A stretch of 64,000 nt of DNA. It comes from Eucriotettix oculatus. Lineage: Eukaryota; Arthropoda; Insecta; Orthoptera; Tetrigidae. The DNA lies in the NCBI GenBank assembly GCA_034510155.1, contig CM067376.1, positions 113,145,493-113,209,492 on the forward strand, given 5' to 3'. Below, one piece after another: positions 12,471 to 24,080 of this stretch. The position numbers and the translations under genes were made by a program. The notes under the pieces were generated by a model. That model saw only the letters and a list, made by a program, of their open reading frames with translations, made no database searches and had not been told where the DNA came from. The first letter of the stretch is position 1; every line of letters starts with the position of its first letter.

Positions 12471-12968
12471 GTCAGAATTGCAGATTTTTCAGTGACTCTT
12501 GTCATTAGCACCCCTGTCAGTGTTTTCGAAAGTAACTTTGCAGCACTACTAGTTTCTCTTTCTTATTTGTTACGTTATGTGATTTTTAAAAACGATTCAT
12601 ATACTTAATATTTACCTTGTATAAATAATGGATAAAAAACTATTATTGGGTGTCTGTAAAGACTCTACTAATAGAAATGAGAATTTTTCATATTCTAGAG
12701 ATATGGACCGCGCGTCCTTACGTGGGCAGTTGATTGGTGAAAAGTTGGATCTTATTACAGAAAGAAATTAAATGATTTGCTAAATTCTCAGATGAACGAA
12801 GGCGGAACAAATGAATTTATAATATATATAGGTTGTATTTTCACGTCAAATTTTGTAATAATAAGTAAATATTTCCGATCACTTTTAGATTTCATTTTTT
12901 TAAATTTTCATAGAGAAAAAAACGTTTCGGTACTTATTTGTACGTTTGTCAGATTATATTCCGGTGGA

Positions 12969-13150
12969 AAAACATTGAAAAGCCTCGTGTTACAAGAAAA
13001 CCTATACATACTTATATATTACTATTAAAAATATGTAAAATGTTGGGGTTTTCATGTTAACACGAGGTTTATCAATGTTTCTTATATATTACTATTAAAA
13101 ATATGTAAAATGTTGGGGTTTTCATGTTAACACGAGGTTTATCAATGTTT
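12969..13150. repeat. Perfect 70-bp tandem duplication with an upstream inverted copy
   Basis: 13011-13080 and 13081-13150 are identical 70-base units. The last 34 bases of each unit (GGTTTTCATGTTAACACGAG and on) are nearly the reverse complement of 12969-13002 (AAACATTGAAAAGCCTCGTG and on). The block therefore holds one inverted and two direct copies. It runs straight into the hammerhead-like PLE sequence at 13167. Confidence 0.9.
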
Positions 13151-13159
13151 CTCCACAGG

Positions 13160-13281
13160 ATAATAACCTGACGAAGATAAACTAAGTACCGAAACGGTTT
13201 TTTCCGTTTTGGAAATTGTTAAAAATAAAGTCTGAAAGTGGTTGGAAATTTTTACTTATAATATATATATATATATATATA
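13160..13281 (+). mobile_element. Penelope-like relic with hammerhead-like halves and (AT)n tail
   Basis: CCTGACGA at 13167 and CCGAAACGG ending at 13197 are spaced like the two conserved boxes of a hammerhead. The following TTAAAAATAAAGTCTGAAAG stretch matches the relic at 4589. An (AT)10 microsatellite at 13261-13280 ends the segment. Confidence 0.5.
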
Positions 13282-16200
13282 CTTGTTTAAGTTCGTTCTT
13301 TTCAGTACTTCATTACATTATATTCCTGAATACGACAAAACCATTGCATATTTTATATTTTAGAAACAAAAATATTCTCTAGTAATTTTTTAATGACTTC
13401 GATTAATTGGCAATGCGGCCATGGACGACTCTTGAGTTTGACATCCTTGGTGTAGTCTAAAGTTAAGTGATAATACATTGCACTTATGATCATAATTGAT
13501 TTTATAATTTTGTGACAGTAAACAGTCGTTTACTACTTGAGGCCTGCCGTTCATTCATGGGAATTTATTCATTCACTGATTATTTAGTATTTGTAATTAA
13601 ATGATTTTTAAATAATTTTCTTATTAAATACTCCAAATGATGAAAACACTATGCGCCTAAGTGATATGAAAGTTATTAGCAACAAAAGAAAAGTATAATT
13701 TTGTAAAGAAAAATCTGAGAACCTGAATGCAAAGTTTTCATTCGTTGAAGTGTTCATTCTATATTTTATTCAACAATCGTGACGTCAAAGCAAGACATTA
13801 GTTGTTATTGCAAGAGGTATTACTTATTCCCTTACCAATCGTTAAGATACTACAATCCGTGTGCAGATACTAAATTCAATCTGTTTTCGGTAACTGCAGT
13901 TGAGATACGCGGGTATGCGTCACAACGGAATACAACAACTTTTGTAGTAAACTGTAGACTGAGTTTCGGTATTGTGCTCGTTATGAATCCTCCTCCATCC
14001 AATCATGAAACATGCCAGGAACGATGAAAAGATTAATGGTGCAGTGTGAGGGTAGAATAGCTCTGTTGGTCCCATTTCAAGGGGAGTCATAGTGTTGGCT
14101 CATCATGCCGTGACACCCCGCATGGTGGGGCGTTTTCCCTCACCATGGGAGGTTCCTCCTCGAGGGTTGGGGTGGAGGTACCAGCAGGTTGAACGACAGT
14201 GGTGCGAACCCAATAATTACAATACAAAACTGCTCCGCATAGTAAGTTCATCAGTATGTACTTGTTGCTTGATCACCGCGTCTGACAAATACTATTGAAA
14301 AGTTTTGTTAGTAGAGGCAATATTTTCGGAATATAACAAACATCATTATTTGATCTTAAGATATTCACAAAGACGAGCTATGTTTCTGTTATTTCGCTGC
14401 ATTTAGTACTCCTATAGGAATTTTTGAATTTTAATATGGTAACTATGATTTCCACCCACAGAAAATTTTATTGTTCTGGAGTTTGGGTACTTCCAATTCT
14501 AATTAGATTTACTCGTAATCGAAATTGGAAGTTGTAATCAAACCTTTATTCCAAGTATATAAATTAGAATTGTGAACGGTTAAATATTTAAAGATATAAA
14601 GTTCAAAGTTAATACAAACTAGTGAGGGATAGGGGCTATAAACACACGAACATAAATTTTTCAGGGGTTTTATTATATTGAACCCGTAACACAGGATACC
14701 ACCAATTGTTACCAATTATCCTTACAAACGTTTGGATGCAAGCACAAAAGTTTTGACGTTCTGTTCTCAAGTTTGATTGCAATACCAATCCAACCATTAC
14801 GCAAAGCGTTGAATTTCTGTCCATTATATAATTCTTCAATAACTTCTGGATCATAGACCATATTGGATACCAAATAATCAAACTCTTTGTAAAAAAAATT
14901 GAATTTTGAAGTGGTTCGGATAATGGCGAAGAAAAATACTTTATGAAATATAGTTGATAGGCCATATCCTCAGACGCATTGGGCTGTTGATGAAGATAGT
15001 TGAGGTGGGAGTTGATGGTGACAAGAATAGCAGAGGAAACCCTGGAATTGAATATATAAAAAATTAGAAGACATGAAATCGACTTCATACTACGATCTGA
15101 AAAGGAACGTAGAAAGGTGAGAATAATGGAAAGCTACTGCCAACAAGCCTCAAGGCTGCTGACTTGAGAGAGAAACAAACTTCTTTAACACTTGTATAAA
15201 CTCAATACCATAATTATTAACTACGATGAAAATATTTTCAATTATTACTGCGTAATAACGACACTGGCTTTTATTTTGAAAATAATTATACTGTATAGTG
15301 CGACACTCATTTTACAAGGACAATATTCGATTGACAACAATGCAACGAATTTCTCCTTTGTCAGATTTCCAACAGATACTTTCGTCTTATACCGCACTGC
15401 AGTCCAGAAATGGTACATTTTCTTCCCGTCTCCACGGATAATTATAAACTTACATAAATAACTAATAACATCTATTTAATATACGAAAAAATCAATTTCA
15501 CCACACTACGTTATTTCTTACTCCGATACTTTTCCTCTTCAGCGACAATTTAGTATATGACGATACTTTAATTAATTACTTATTCTTTACTAAAAGTGAA
15601 ACGAATAGGTAGTATAAATAGTCCTTTTGATTTTTCCATTCATCAAATTATTATTGGTTTGGATCATATACTCAACAGATGTTTGCTATCTCTAAACGGA
15701 ATAACGTAATTGCATTTAAGTTTGCAATATCAGTAGCACTTTACAGTCTATTTAATTTTCTGTATTTATGAATGATCCGTTGTTTAGTTTACCTACTGTT
15801 TAACAGCCATGTGTCAAGATCTGTGCCGTCGTCCCGCGATGTTCCGATACGCTACTATCGACACCAATCGCTTTCACAGTTGAACACCAAGCACATATAA
15901 AAATAACTGTTTATGATTATTTATTTTTCAGGATTTGTTTCGCCGTTTTCAAGATTAAATTTTACGCTGACAGTTTTAAGTCGATATTTGGTTGAATACG
16001 TGTTGTAAAACAGGTCAAAATACTGTTTGTGTCTTTCAGAAGTAATACATCCTCATACATTGACAGATGAAACGTAGCAGTGTCAATGGGAGATCACTTA
16101 CGACAAAACATGAACTTACATTTTCTCTGAAACTTAAATATTAATATAACTCATAGAATTTATAACAGGCGTGCCTCAGGATTGTGGCTCAGACAAAGGT

Positions 16201-19200
16201 CATTTTCTTCAATTTCCGACTTGTTGTACTTCGTCAATATCTGCAAAATTTTATCTTCATCATTGGTACACTATATTACGAAAATATTTTTGAATGGATA
16301 CAAACGGCATTTTAGAAAACTACTTAGTGGGGGCAAGATACAACTTATATCCCTAGAGAAGGCAGTGGAAGTTTTTAAACACATTAAAATCTCCGGTATC
16401 TACCTTGAATAAATATTTTAGAATTGACGTCTGTTAATAATTAAATTCATTCAGTTTTCCCAGATACTGGAAGGCAGTCCTCATAATTCTTCAAGCATTG
16501 TAAATTTATTTAACCGATTATGTCTTAGGCTTTAAATCAGTCCCGTTATTTTAATTATTATTATTATATTTATTCTTCCAAAGGAGATTTCGGCACAATA
16601 TGTCATTCATTTATTGAAATACTTTTAAAACAAACATCTCGTATTACTTTTTAAAAACAATATTTAATTTTAAAGAAAGTAAAATTTCTTTCTTTAAAAA
16701 GGTTAAAACCTTACTTACTACTAATTATACTATACTCACATATAATTTTGTCTAATTTTTACTAAAAGTTTTATGTTGCATGTTGATTCATATTCAACGT
16801 CCCAGTTCCTACTGGAAACTTTTCAAATGTACGGAAAGCAAGAAACATTGCACGACAACGTCCTTATGGTCCGGATACTTTTCGAGAATCCTATCTCACG
16901 TTCGTCATATTATAAATCAATTTAGATAGTCATGATGGTATTCCCTACATTTTCAGATAGCACGTATTATTTCATTCAATTTCCGCCTTAGTCCCATATC
17001 TGCAGGAAGGACTCATGAAAACTCTTAGTTCTGTTCCCGGCGGTGTCAGCTTAATTAGAATTTACTGCATTATCCCATAACAGACTCAATGTCATAATTC
17101 ATAAGGTAAGTGCATCTACGTAGGGTCCAACCATCAACATTACATGGCTAATAACCTGCTCATATTCATCATTGTTTGCGTCGGGGCTGAACTAGCGTCT
17201 GAAAAACTGTTCGCAGATGTTCAATAACAGCTCTATAACACGCATCGAATAGTTGTTAATTAATTTATGTATTATAAAACTGAATTCACAAAGGAACGCA
17301 ACAAAAAAATATTTCCATCCGATTGCTTATCATCCGGTCCGAAAATTTTTCTTTCCTTTTTTCCAAGATTATAAAATGCTATTCACTGAATTCCCAATGA
17401 CCTAATGTAATATAAATTTGCTATTTGAAACTGTAGATTACAAGCGATCTGCCCGTTTAAATAATGATCTGTATTCTGAGAAGGATATCAGTCACGTTCA
17501 TCTCTAATTGCTGTCAGACGATTATCTGAGATGCTCAATTACCTTAACTGATAATTATTCAAAGTATTTTAATGGTCCCTTAATACCGATTTAAAGATTA
17601 ATGGTCAAGAATACTCGTATTTATTTCTGCTTACATTTCATGTTGTCTACTTTTAAATTCTGGTTAAAACTTATTAATATTTTTATTTAATACAAAAATA
17701 ATTAAGAAACAAATAACACATGTATTGTTATTTTAGATACACGCATGACAATGAAAATTTTTTAAAGAACTCATATCAAACTTTTAACTTAAGCAGCAAA
17801 TATAAAGTAATCAAACATGATTAAGTTTTTTTTCTGAGCAAATGGAGAAACACATAAAGTTAGTTTCATACACAAAACAGAGCGATGAAAATGCATTTAA
17901 ATGTTATAAATAAATAAAGGAATGGTACTGTTAAACCTGCGCAAAATTTGAACAGGGGACTTCGAAGCAAATTTTCTAGGTATACACCTACACTAACTAT
18001 CAATAAAACACCAGATTTTTAATACACCAACATATTACAAATAACATACAATAAGTAGGTTGTTTCCACTTCCTCTTACCTATAATAAAAAATCCACACA
18101 ATTAAGTCGACTAATCGCCGGAAGCCGGTGATAGTGCAGACCAATAAAAAGTAGCATGTACTTAATTTTAGCTGATCCTTCATAAATTACACAGAAAATG
18201 CGTATCTTATTTGTTGACACATACATACACTTTTCAGGAATGTATGGTTGGTTGTCACAGCTACAAACTTTTCCGCCATACTGTAGGGTGACCCCTCTTA
18301 ACAACAGCTGTGTCGAAGTCCTGACATCAAGGACAAAAAAGAAGAATGCTGACTGTTATATCAGGGAAATGTAGTGCTGTAGTGAAATATGTTCCAAAGA
18401 ATCCCTCTATATTGATGAAATCATCCATATTATGTATCTCAATAAAAAAATTTTGACGATAAATTACGTATTGTTACTATTATGAGTTTTTGTAAGAAAT
18501 AGTCTCTTTAACAATAATTTGACAAATAAAAACTGTCTTTATTAGACAAACAATTTTATTCAACAATTTTAATACGATTGATATATGTTTTTGATTTTTT
18601 AATATTTTATCCTAAATAGTTTTGTATGAGTCACAATTTTAATTAAATAACTTCTACTCTCGACGTTATTCCTATACTGACATGTTGACATTTTTCTTTA
18701 AAAACCGAATCAACACTTCTTCCATTTCAAAAGAGATCTGGTATAAATTAGGATGTCATAATCCTGCATGTTTATTGTAAGATCATCCCGCAACTAAGTG
18801 GTTTCCAAAACTGCTGCAGACGACATACTTCTTCTTAAATATTTTCCTGCCTAGATAGATTTCGGGCAATGCTTATGAAGGAGATTAAATTTCATTAAAT
18901 TTATTTAACAACAGAAGTCCCTTTCCCTCTTTTAAATACAGAGGGAAATCGGCATCTTGTGTTATTCTAGGGATTATGAGACAACGTAATTAATTAAATC
19001 TGGGACTAGCTTTTCATTTATGTCCTCTGATTCAATTCACAGTTAGTTTTTGCTTCACTTATTAATAACTGTTAATCATTCTTATTTTCCGTATTTTTTT
19101 AATAAAGTGCCAATATAGAGTTGAACCTAGCAGACCAATGATTGTCAGCTATTTGTCTGACGTAGTGCTATTACGATTCCATTTGAATGAACTGGGAATA

Positions 19201-20419
19201 GTTTTTCCTTTCATAGTGTACTGAGAATATTTAAGACTCGAGATAATTTTTTTTACATTTATTCAATCAGAAATATTCCATTTATGTGGGATAATGTGTT
19301 TTCTTATGAATCATTCACGTAATTACAATATATGTCAGCATTGACGACCATTCCAGCAAGTAGACCTCTATTCGATTATTTTAAATCAATGAAAGTGCGA
19401 CTTCTAAGCTATCTGCAGTCTTTGGTCGATTGGCTAGAGTTTCTTTAATATTATGTTGGTTTGAGATAATTTTAGACTCCTGTAATGTATCTGTTATATT
19501 ATTTACTTAGTTTGTAATGATAAAACACAACTACTAGCGGTATTTGGCGGTACGGAATCAAAGGCAAGCGGCGTGATGAAAGGTACAGATAGACAGGAGT
19601 AATAAAACTTAGATGTCACGGGATTTTTCCCAACCATGATGAGATTTGGCGGCAACGGGTGGTGTGGTTGAGAAGGGAAAACGGTTCCTTCCAGAGAGGA
19701 CAGATAATAAAATTGATTCGACAATATCGAGCCCCGCCGCTTAAGGAATGTAAAGCAAGGAGTTGGGAAAAATTATTAAAATCACACGAAAAATGGATAC
19801 TAAATTGATTATTGAGGACGTGGAGTTTAACATTTTTAAAAACGTGATGGTTAAGATTGAGTATTAAGGATGTGGTGGTCGAGTTGATAATGGGACACTA
19901 AGCAGCTATATTGTGAAAGAAATTGGAGATTGTCCTGGCCGAGGATGTTTAAATAACGGAAGGGAGGCGTGATCCAGTCCGGAGTACAAAAGGGTTCTTC
20001 ATCACTCAACAAGGAAGTCCAGATGGGGTCTAGCGACAGAAACCCAGGTATATTCGGGCGTATAATAATCTATATATATATATGAATCCCTATTTCCCTT
20101 GGTCACACTATAACTTGAGAAATACTTAACCGATTTCATTCATTTTTTATAAGTTTTCTAATACTATGTACAAGGCTCTTACAGAAAGAAAAGTTAAGAA
20201 AATTGAAAAATTTAAGAAAAATTACTTACAACAAGGCTATCTTACATCCGCGCGTTCGAATCTCCATAATTAATGCGGGTTGCCTATTCACTAGATCTGC
20301 TATGCTCCAAAACGGCTCAACGGGTTTCAATGACAATTTCAGGGACTGAAAAAGTAATTTTAACTCGATCTATTGTTCTAAACATGTGAAAGCGGGCCCT
20401 GTTCAAAACCAATTGCGAC

Positions 20420-20708
20420 GAAAAACAAGAATGGAAAAATGTCAACCGGACCAGGGAATCGAACCCAGCCGCATTCTCTATCAACTGAGCTAATCCGAGT
20501 CGACGTCCAAGGACCGACTTAACACTTCTCCATTCCGTAAACCTAAGTTAGGCTCACCTACCAATTCACTAATCACAATCCCCACGTCCTAAATCTAGGA
20601 AATACGTGAAGACGGACATTGCGTAAACAGATCATAAGTGCATTGAAGTCTAATCTAAGTTAGTGAGTATGCTCAATTTATGGCCAGTAAAGCATATAGA
20701 TAATTTTT
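20420..20708 (-). mobile_element. Nested insertion with tRNA-like segment and 7-bp target duplication
   Basis: This segment interrupts the Helitron. TTGCGAC flanks it on both sides (20413-20419 and 20709-20715), and the minus-strand Helitron copy at about 30946-30960 has the uninterrupted site. On the minus strand it contains GATTAGCTCAGTTGATAGAG (box A-like) and GGTTCGATTCC (box B) about 28 bases apart, at 20510-20445. That is a tRNA-derived sequence with a shortened anticodon arm. The tRNA-like part is not at the end of the insert, so the element type (SINE or composite) is unsettled. Confidence 0.7.
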
Positions 20709-20919
20709 TTGCGACTTATAAGGTTTGCCGTGAAGCGATAATAAGCTCTCTTTCTTTTTTTTCTTTATCAGCCACTGGACTTGACGGACATGTTCATACA
20801 GTATTCATAGATTGACATTCATTCGTATTCAATCACGATTTCTTTCGCAACAGCAAACTTAGTGTGTTACGCGTGATTAGATCTTTATCGTCGTGGTATT
20901 TATTGTTAGTGATAAGAAA

Positions 20920-21153
20920 ATGCCACAAGTAAGGCGTCAAAATTTCGGTTTGCGTACGTGTTACGCAAGTCGAGTTCATAATCTTCCAGACAATGAGACT
21001 GAAGAGGGGCGTAGGCGGCGTTTGGAGGCAAACAGAATGGGACTAAGCGAGATCTACCACGGCTCCGGAAGAACCCATACCGTCGGGTTCAGGCGAGAGG
21101 TGACAAAACAGACGGTAAAACGTAGCAATTACCTAAGAGCGTTTGGCGTATAA
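20920..21153 (+). pseudogene. Truncated Helitron-associated ORF remnant
   Basis: The first in-frame ATG consistent with the family is at 20920, giving 77 residues. The basic opening MPQVRRQNFGLRTCYASRVH and the segment ETEEGRRRRLEANR resemble the N-terminal region of proteins associated with insect Helitrons (PIF1-helicase type elements). No Rep, helicase or DNA-binding motif is present. It ends at a stop within the element and is probably a non-coding remnant. Confidence 0.45.
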
Positions 21154-21684
21154 CTTCCCAACGACTCCCCTATTGGTGGAATTTTTATATGCAGTAAAGG
21201 CTCATATTTGAGCCGAAAAATAATTATTGTGGTCAATTACTTTTATGCTGTTTTGCCCGACAATATTTGTGTATAATTTCAACCCCTTGCAGCATGTGAG
21301 GGGTGTTGGTGGAAATGAGTCATATGAAAATAACAAGGAAATTATGAGCTTTTGTAAAGTGGATCGCTGTGTTAAATTATGACCTTTAATATGCGATTTA
21401 AGTAAAAATTCATCCCTTCAGAGCACTGAAAATATTTTTAGTCCTTTTATTGTACCGAGAGCAGTTTTGACTGTCGAGATACTGGGAGTATATTTGGGGT
21501 TCATATTGTGACGTTTCGATGCCCGTTTAGTCGTGTTTTGGACCAAGAATTATATAATGTACCGGTATAATAGAAATAAATTTACAGGCAACGCTGGGTC
21601 TCCAGCTAATAATTTATAAATAGCAAAGGAAATTCGTCACTTATGCTTATTCAGTTTAACTGTACTCGAGACTTTGTGTTCTAG

Positions 21685-21893
21685 CTTTGATGTCCGCGGG
21701 AAGGGCCTAGACCAGGCGAAGCACTGGGCAGCAGAGCAAACCCTGGGTGGACGTGCCTACTTTCGTCACTCAGAAACGCCTGCCAAGCTCACTGTGGAGA
21801 ACGTCAGAGACTCCGATGGAGGGACTTACCGCTGTAGGGTGGATTTCAAGAAGTCGCCCACACGCAACTCCAAGGTCAACCTCAGCATCATCA
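21685..21893 (+). CDS. Sidestep-family Ig-superfamily protein, internal exon B (C-terminal half of Ig domain 1)
   Basis: Seen: acceptor TTGTGTTCTAG before 21685 and donor ATCA|GTGAGT after 21893. The exon is 209 bp: one leading base, 69 full codons, one trailing base. It reads FDVRGKGLDQAKHW, then GRAYFR, then LTVENVRDSDGGTYRCRVDF with the second core cysteine at residue 50, then KSPTRNSKVNLSII. The FDVRG..L..A.HW stretch and the YRCRVDF.KSPTRN stretch are Side-family hallmarks just after the Ig1 core. With exon A it completes one V-type Ig domain. The two exons together are 342 bp (114 codons) and are bounded by phase-1 introns, the usual arrangement for an Ig-domain module. Reading past the donor gives intron-like sequence. 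GC and codon use contrast with the AT-rich introns. Family call strong; paralogue unresolved. Confidence 0.92.
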
Positions 21894-22139
21894 GTGAGTA
21901 CACTACTATATTCATTAACGGAATATTACCTTTCATAAAACGTAATGTCTACGCGCTACTTGTAGTAGTTTTTCTCCGAAGAATCTAAACAAGAATTTCG
22001 GACGACTAATAAATTGAAAATTTTGTAGAGCCATAAATATTTCATTATTGTTAAATCTGACATCAAACCTCCAAGTTGTTAAATTTGTAGCGTAAACTCT
22101 ACGATTCTAAAAGATAAACTTTTTTAAATATTTGGTAAT

Positions 22140-22345
22140 TTAAAATCAATAAAATAAATTAACGACCAGTTTTTATTTAATTATACCGACGTTTCGTCAC
22201 CATACTTAAAACTGCCCAACTAATGTTAAATTATGAAATTTTGATAAGAAAAAGATGCATGATGTATACATAAACCCAAATTTGACTGCATACCTTTTAT
22301 TTAGTTGAATAGACTTTTCGTCGCCATATTGGGACTTCCCCAGGC
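22140..22345 (-). mobile_element. Penelope-like relic with two hammerhead-like motifs about 125 bp apart
   Basis: On the minus strand, 22342-22310 reads CTGGGGAAG, then TCCCAATATGG, then CGACGAAAAG. The second, at 22223-22189, ends with GTATGGTGACGAAACGTC. Both keep the stem-II/GAAA half of a hammerhead better than the first box. Their tandem arrangement fits the repeated terminal structure of Penelope-like elements. Confidence 0.5.
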
Positions 22346-23879
22346 AATGTTAAGTTTTTTAATTTTTATTATTAAAGGAAGCAAAGTGTATAAAAAAGAA
22401 GAACAAAAACTTTTCCACCCACAAGGACAGCCCCAACTGAATTTGAATGATTGGAAAAACAGACGTTAATCGATTTTTAAAATTAAAGTTATTATAATTT
22501 ATATAAAGTAATACAATAACAACAACTAATTCGATAGCAAGAAAATTCCACGGTAAATGTTTTTGCTTATTTTTTAAGAATTTAATCTATTTATCATGAT
22601 CGAAATCATAACTTTTCAGGTCTAATTAATGACAATTAATTTTTTTAATCTTTTCTGAAGTTATTGTCTCTGAAAATGATATTTAATAATTTATTTCACT
22701 TGGATACTTACGCTGGACATTATGGTTATTTCAAGACTCACAAATAATTATCAAAAATACACATTAATTGAGTAGATAATAACTTTTTTTGCTTACGCTG
22801 TCAATAGTATTTTACAAAGACGTCTTTAAAACAACCACACTGGAAATTTCATTAAATTAAAACAAAAATTCAGTTTATTATTCAATTTAATTTATGGAAA
22901 TTTAAACCAGATATTGTTTAATGTACGAAAAATTATTTATGATTTATTATTGACCAATTAAAATGTGCGTAGTCATACGTAGTATAATTATCACTCCTCT
23001 CTGCATAATAGAGGGGAAAATTTAAATTATTCATTTGAGAAGGTTTACATAGTTAATGGTAAACACGTGACTGTGTGTGTGGCTGTTGCTGCCTTCAATC
23101 GCTGATAGCTTACTGCACAAAAGGCTTACACGTCTTATTGTTATATTGTAACGTTTAGTTTTATCAGATTATTGTGTAATATGAGCTTAAGCTATTTTGA
23201 ACAGGTTCTTATTACAAAAATTTGGTTATGTGAGCATATTAAACTTTCAAGTTAATCTTAAGAATGCAATAAGATAAATTTTCCTGTTGTGTTCTATAAG
23301 GCTTCTGATTTTATATTATTATTGTTTTGCTCGCTTTATATCCAAATGCTAATAGTTTTGAAAAAAAAATTATACTAATTTTAGAAGAATATTTTGTAAG
23401 ATCACATTCATATTGTTAAGAGATATTATATGTATATATATAGATTAAACTTAGGCAGAAGACATTCGAAACACAATGTTGACACTGATAAGACTTATAT
23501 GTATAATTACAGAACAGCTCTTCGGAGCGAACGGGCTGTGATTGCAGTGCACTTGTACCACCATTAAGTCAGAGGAATTAGTTGAAATTAGTTCGTGATT
23601 GAGACCCAGAGACCTGCCTGTAATCAAGTTTGCTATTCATGGCTGTGTATGGTGACACTTATTTAGCAACCGATTCGGATGGAGATTCTGGATTTTTTTT
23701 GTTTACATAGGCAAAGTAGGAATTAATTTTGGCTTTAGCGGGAAGCTGTGCGGAAGAGTAATTAAGCCAAACCCAACAACATAGAAGGGATATAATCATC
23801 ACGTGCAGCTCAGGCGTTATTGTAATGGGCGAGTTACATCAGCGTCTGAATTGCTGCAGTACATCATCGTGGCAATTAA

Positions 23880-24080
23880 TGGTCAATTAAATGTGCACCA
23901 CATTGTCAAATGGTCGAAATTATTACTGGCGTCCGTGTTCGACCGGAGCGCGATCGGAATTATTAGTTCGCCATAATTATCAAAATTTTGGTGTGCTCCG
24001 GAAAATACTGCAAAATTTATACGCACCAATTCGTTGAATGGTATCTTTCCGCTGTGGGGCTGTAACTGCATTTATGCCGC
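23880..24080. promoter_or_regulatory. Candidate conserved noncoding element in intron 2
   Basis: A block rich in homeodomain-type TAATT/ATTA cores mixed with CpG (for example GACCGGAGCGCGATCGG) and free of recognised repeats. It is a plausible enhancer in a neuronal gene, on composition only. Confidence 0.2.

Larger units (their letters stand above)
20069..21609 (+). mobile_element. Non-autonomous Helitron, both ends present
   Basis: The 5' end is TCTATATATATATATG and the 3' end a hairpin GCTGG-GTCT-CCAGC directly followed by CTAA (21606-21609). An A precedes and a T follows. This fits the Helitron rules: TC start, CTRR end with a subterminal hairpin, insertion between A and T, no target duplication. 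Inside, 20920-21153 opens with MPQVRRQNFG and later NETEEGRRRRLEANR, resembling the N-terminal part of the protein region found in insect Helitron/Helitron-associated ORFs. It is far too short to be a Rep-helicase. Related copies are at about 30830-31535 (minus) and 47850-48370 (plus). A foreign piece at 20420-20708 interrupts it. Confidence 0.8.
10461..21684 (+). other. Side-family gene intron 1 (phase 2, 11,224 bp)
   Basis: It is bounded by GTAGGT and TTCTAG, and it splits Ig domain 1 after two bases of a serine codon. It contains a 25-bp tandem repeat (11601-11650), a DDE-transposase relic (about 12200-12470), a PLE relic with a 70-bp duplication (12969-13281) and a Helitron (20069-21609) near the 3' end. 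The stretches 10500-11500, 13300-14040, 14220-18000 and 18000-20000 are AT-rich with small unrecognised ORFs only. At 14040-14215 a GC-richer patch may be a repeat fragment. At 19540-19740 a GC-richer patch has no assignable content. Confidence 0.85.

Noticed and set aside
14636..15088. 150-residue minus-strand open frame
   Set aside because: Composition is that of AT-rich intron (I, Y, F, L, N, S) with no motif and no splice support.
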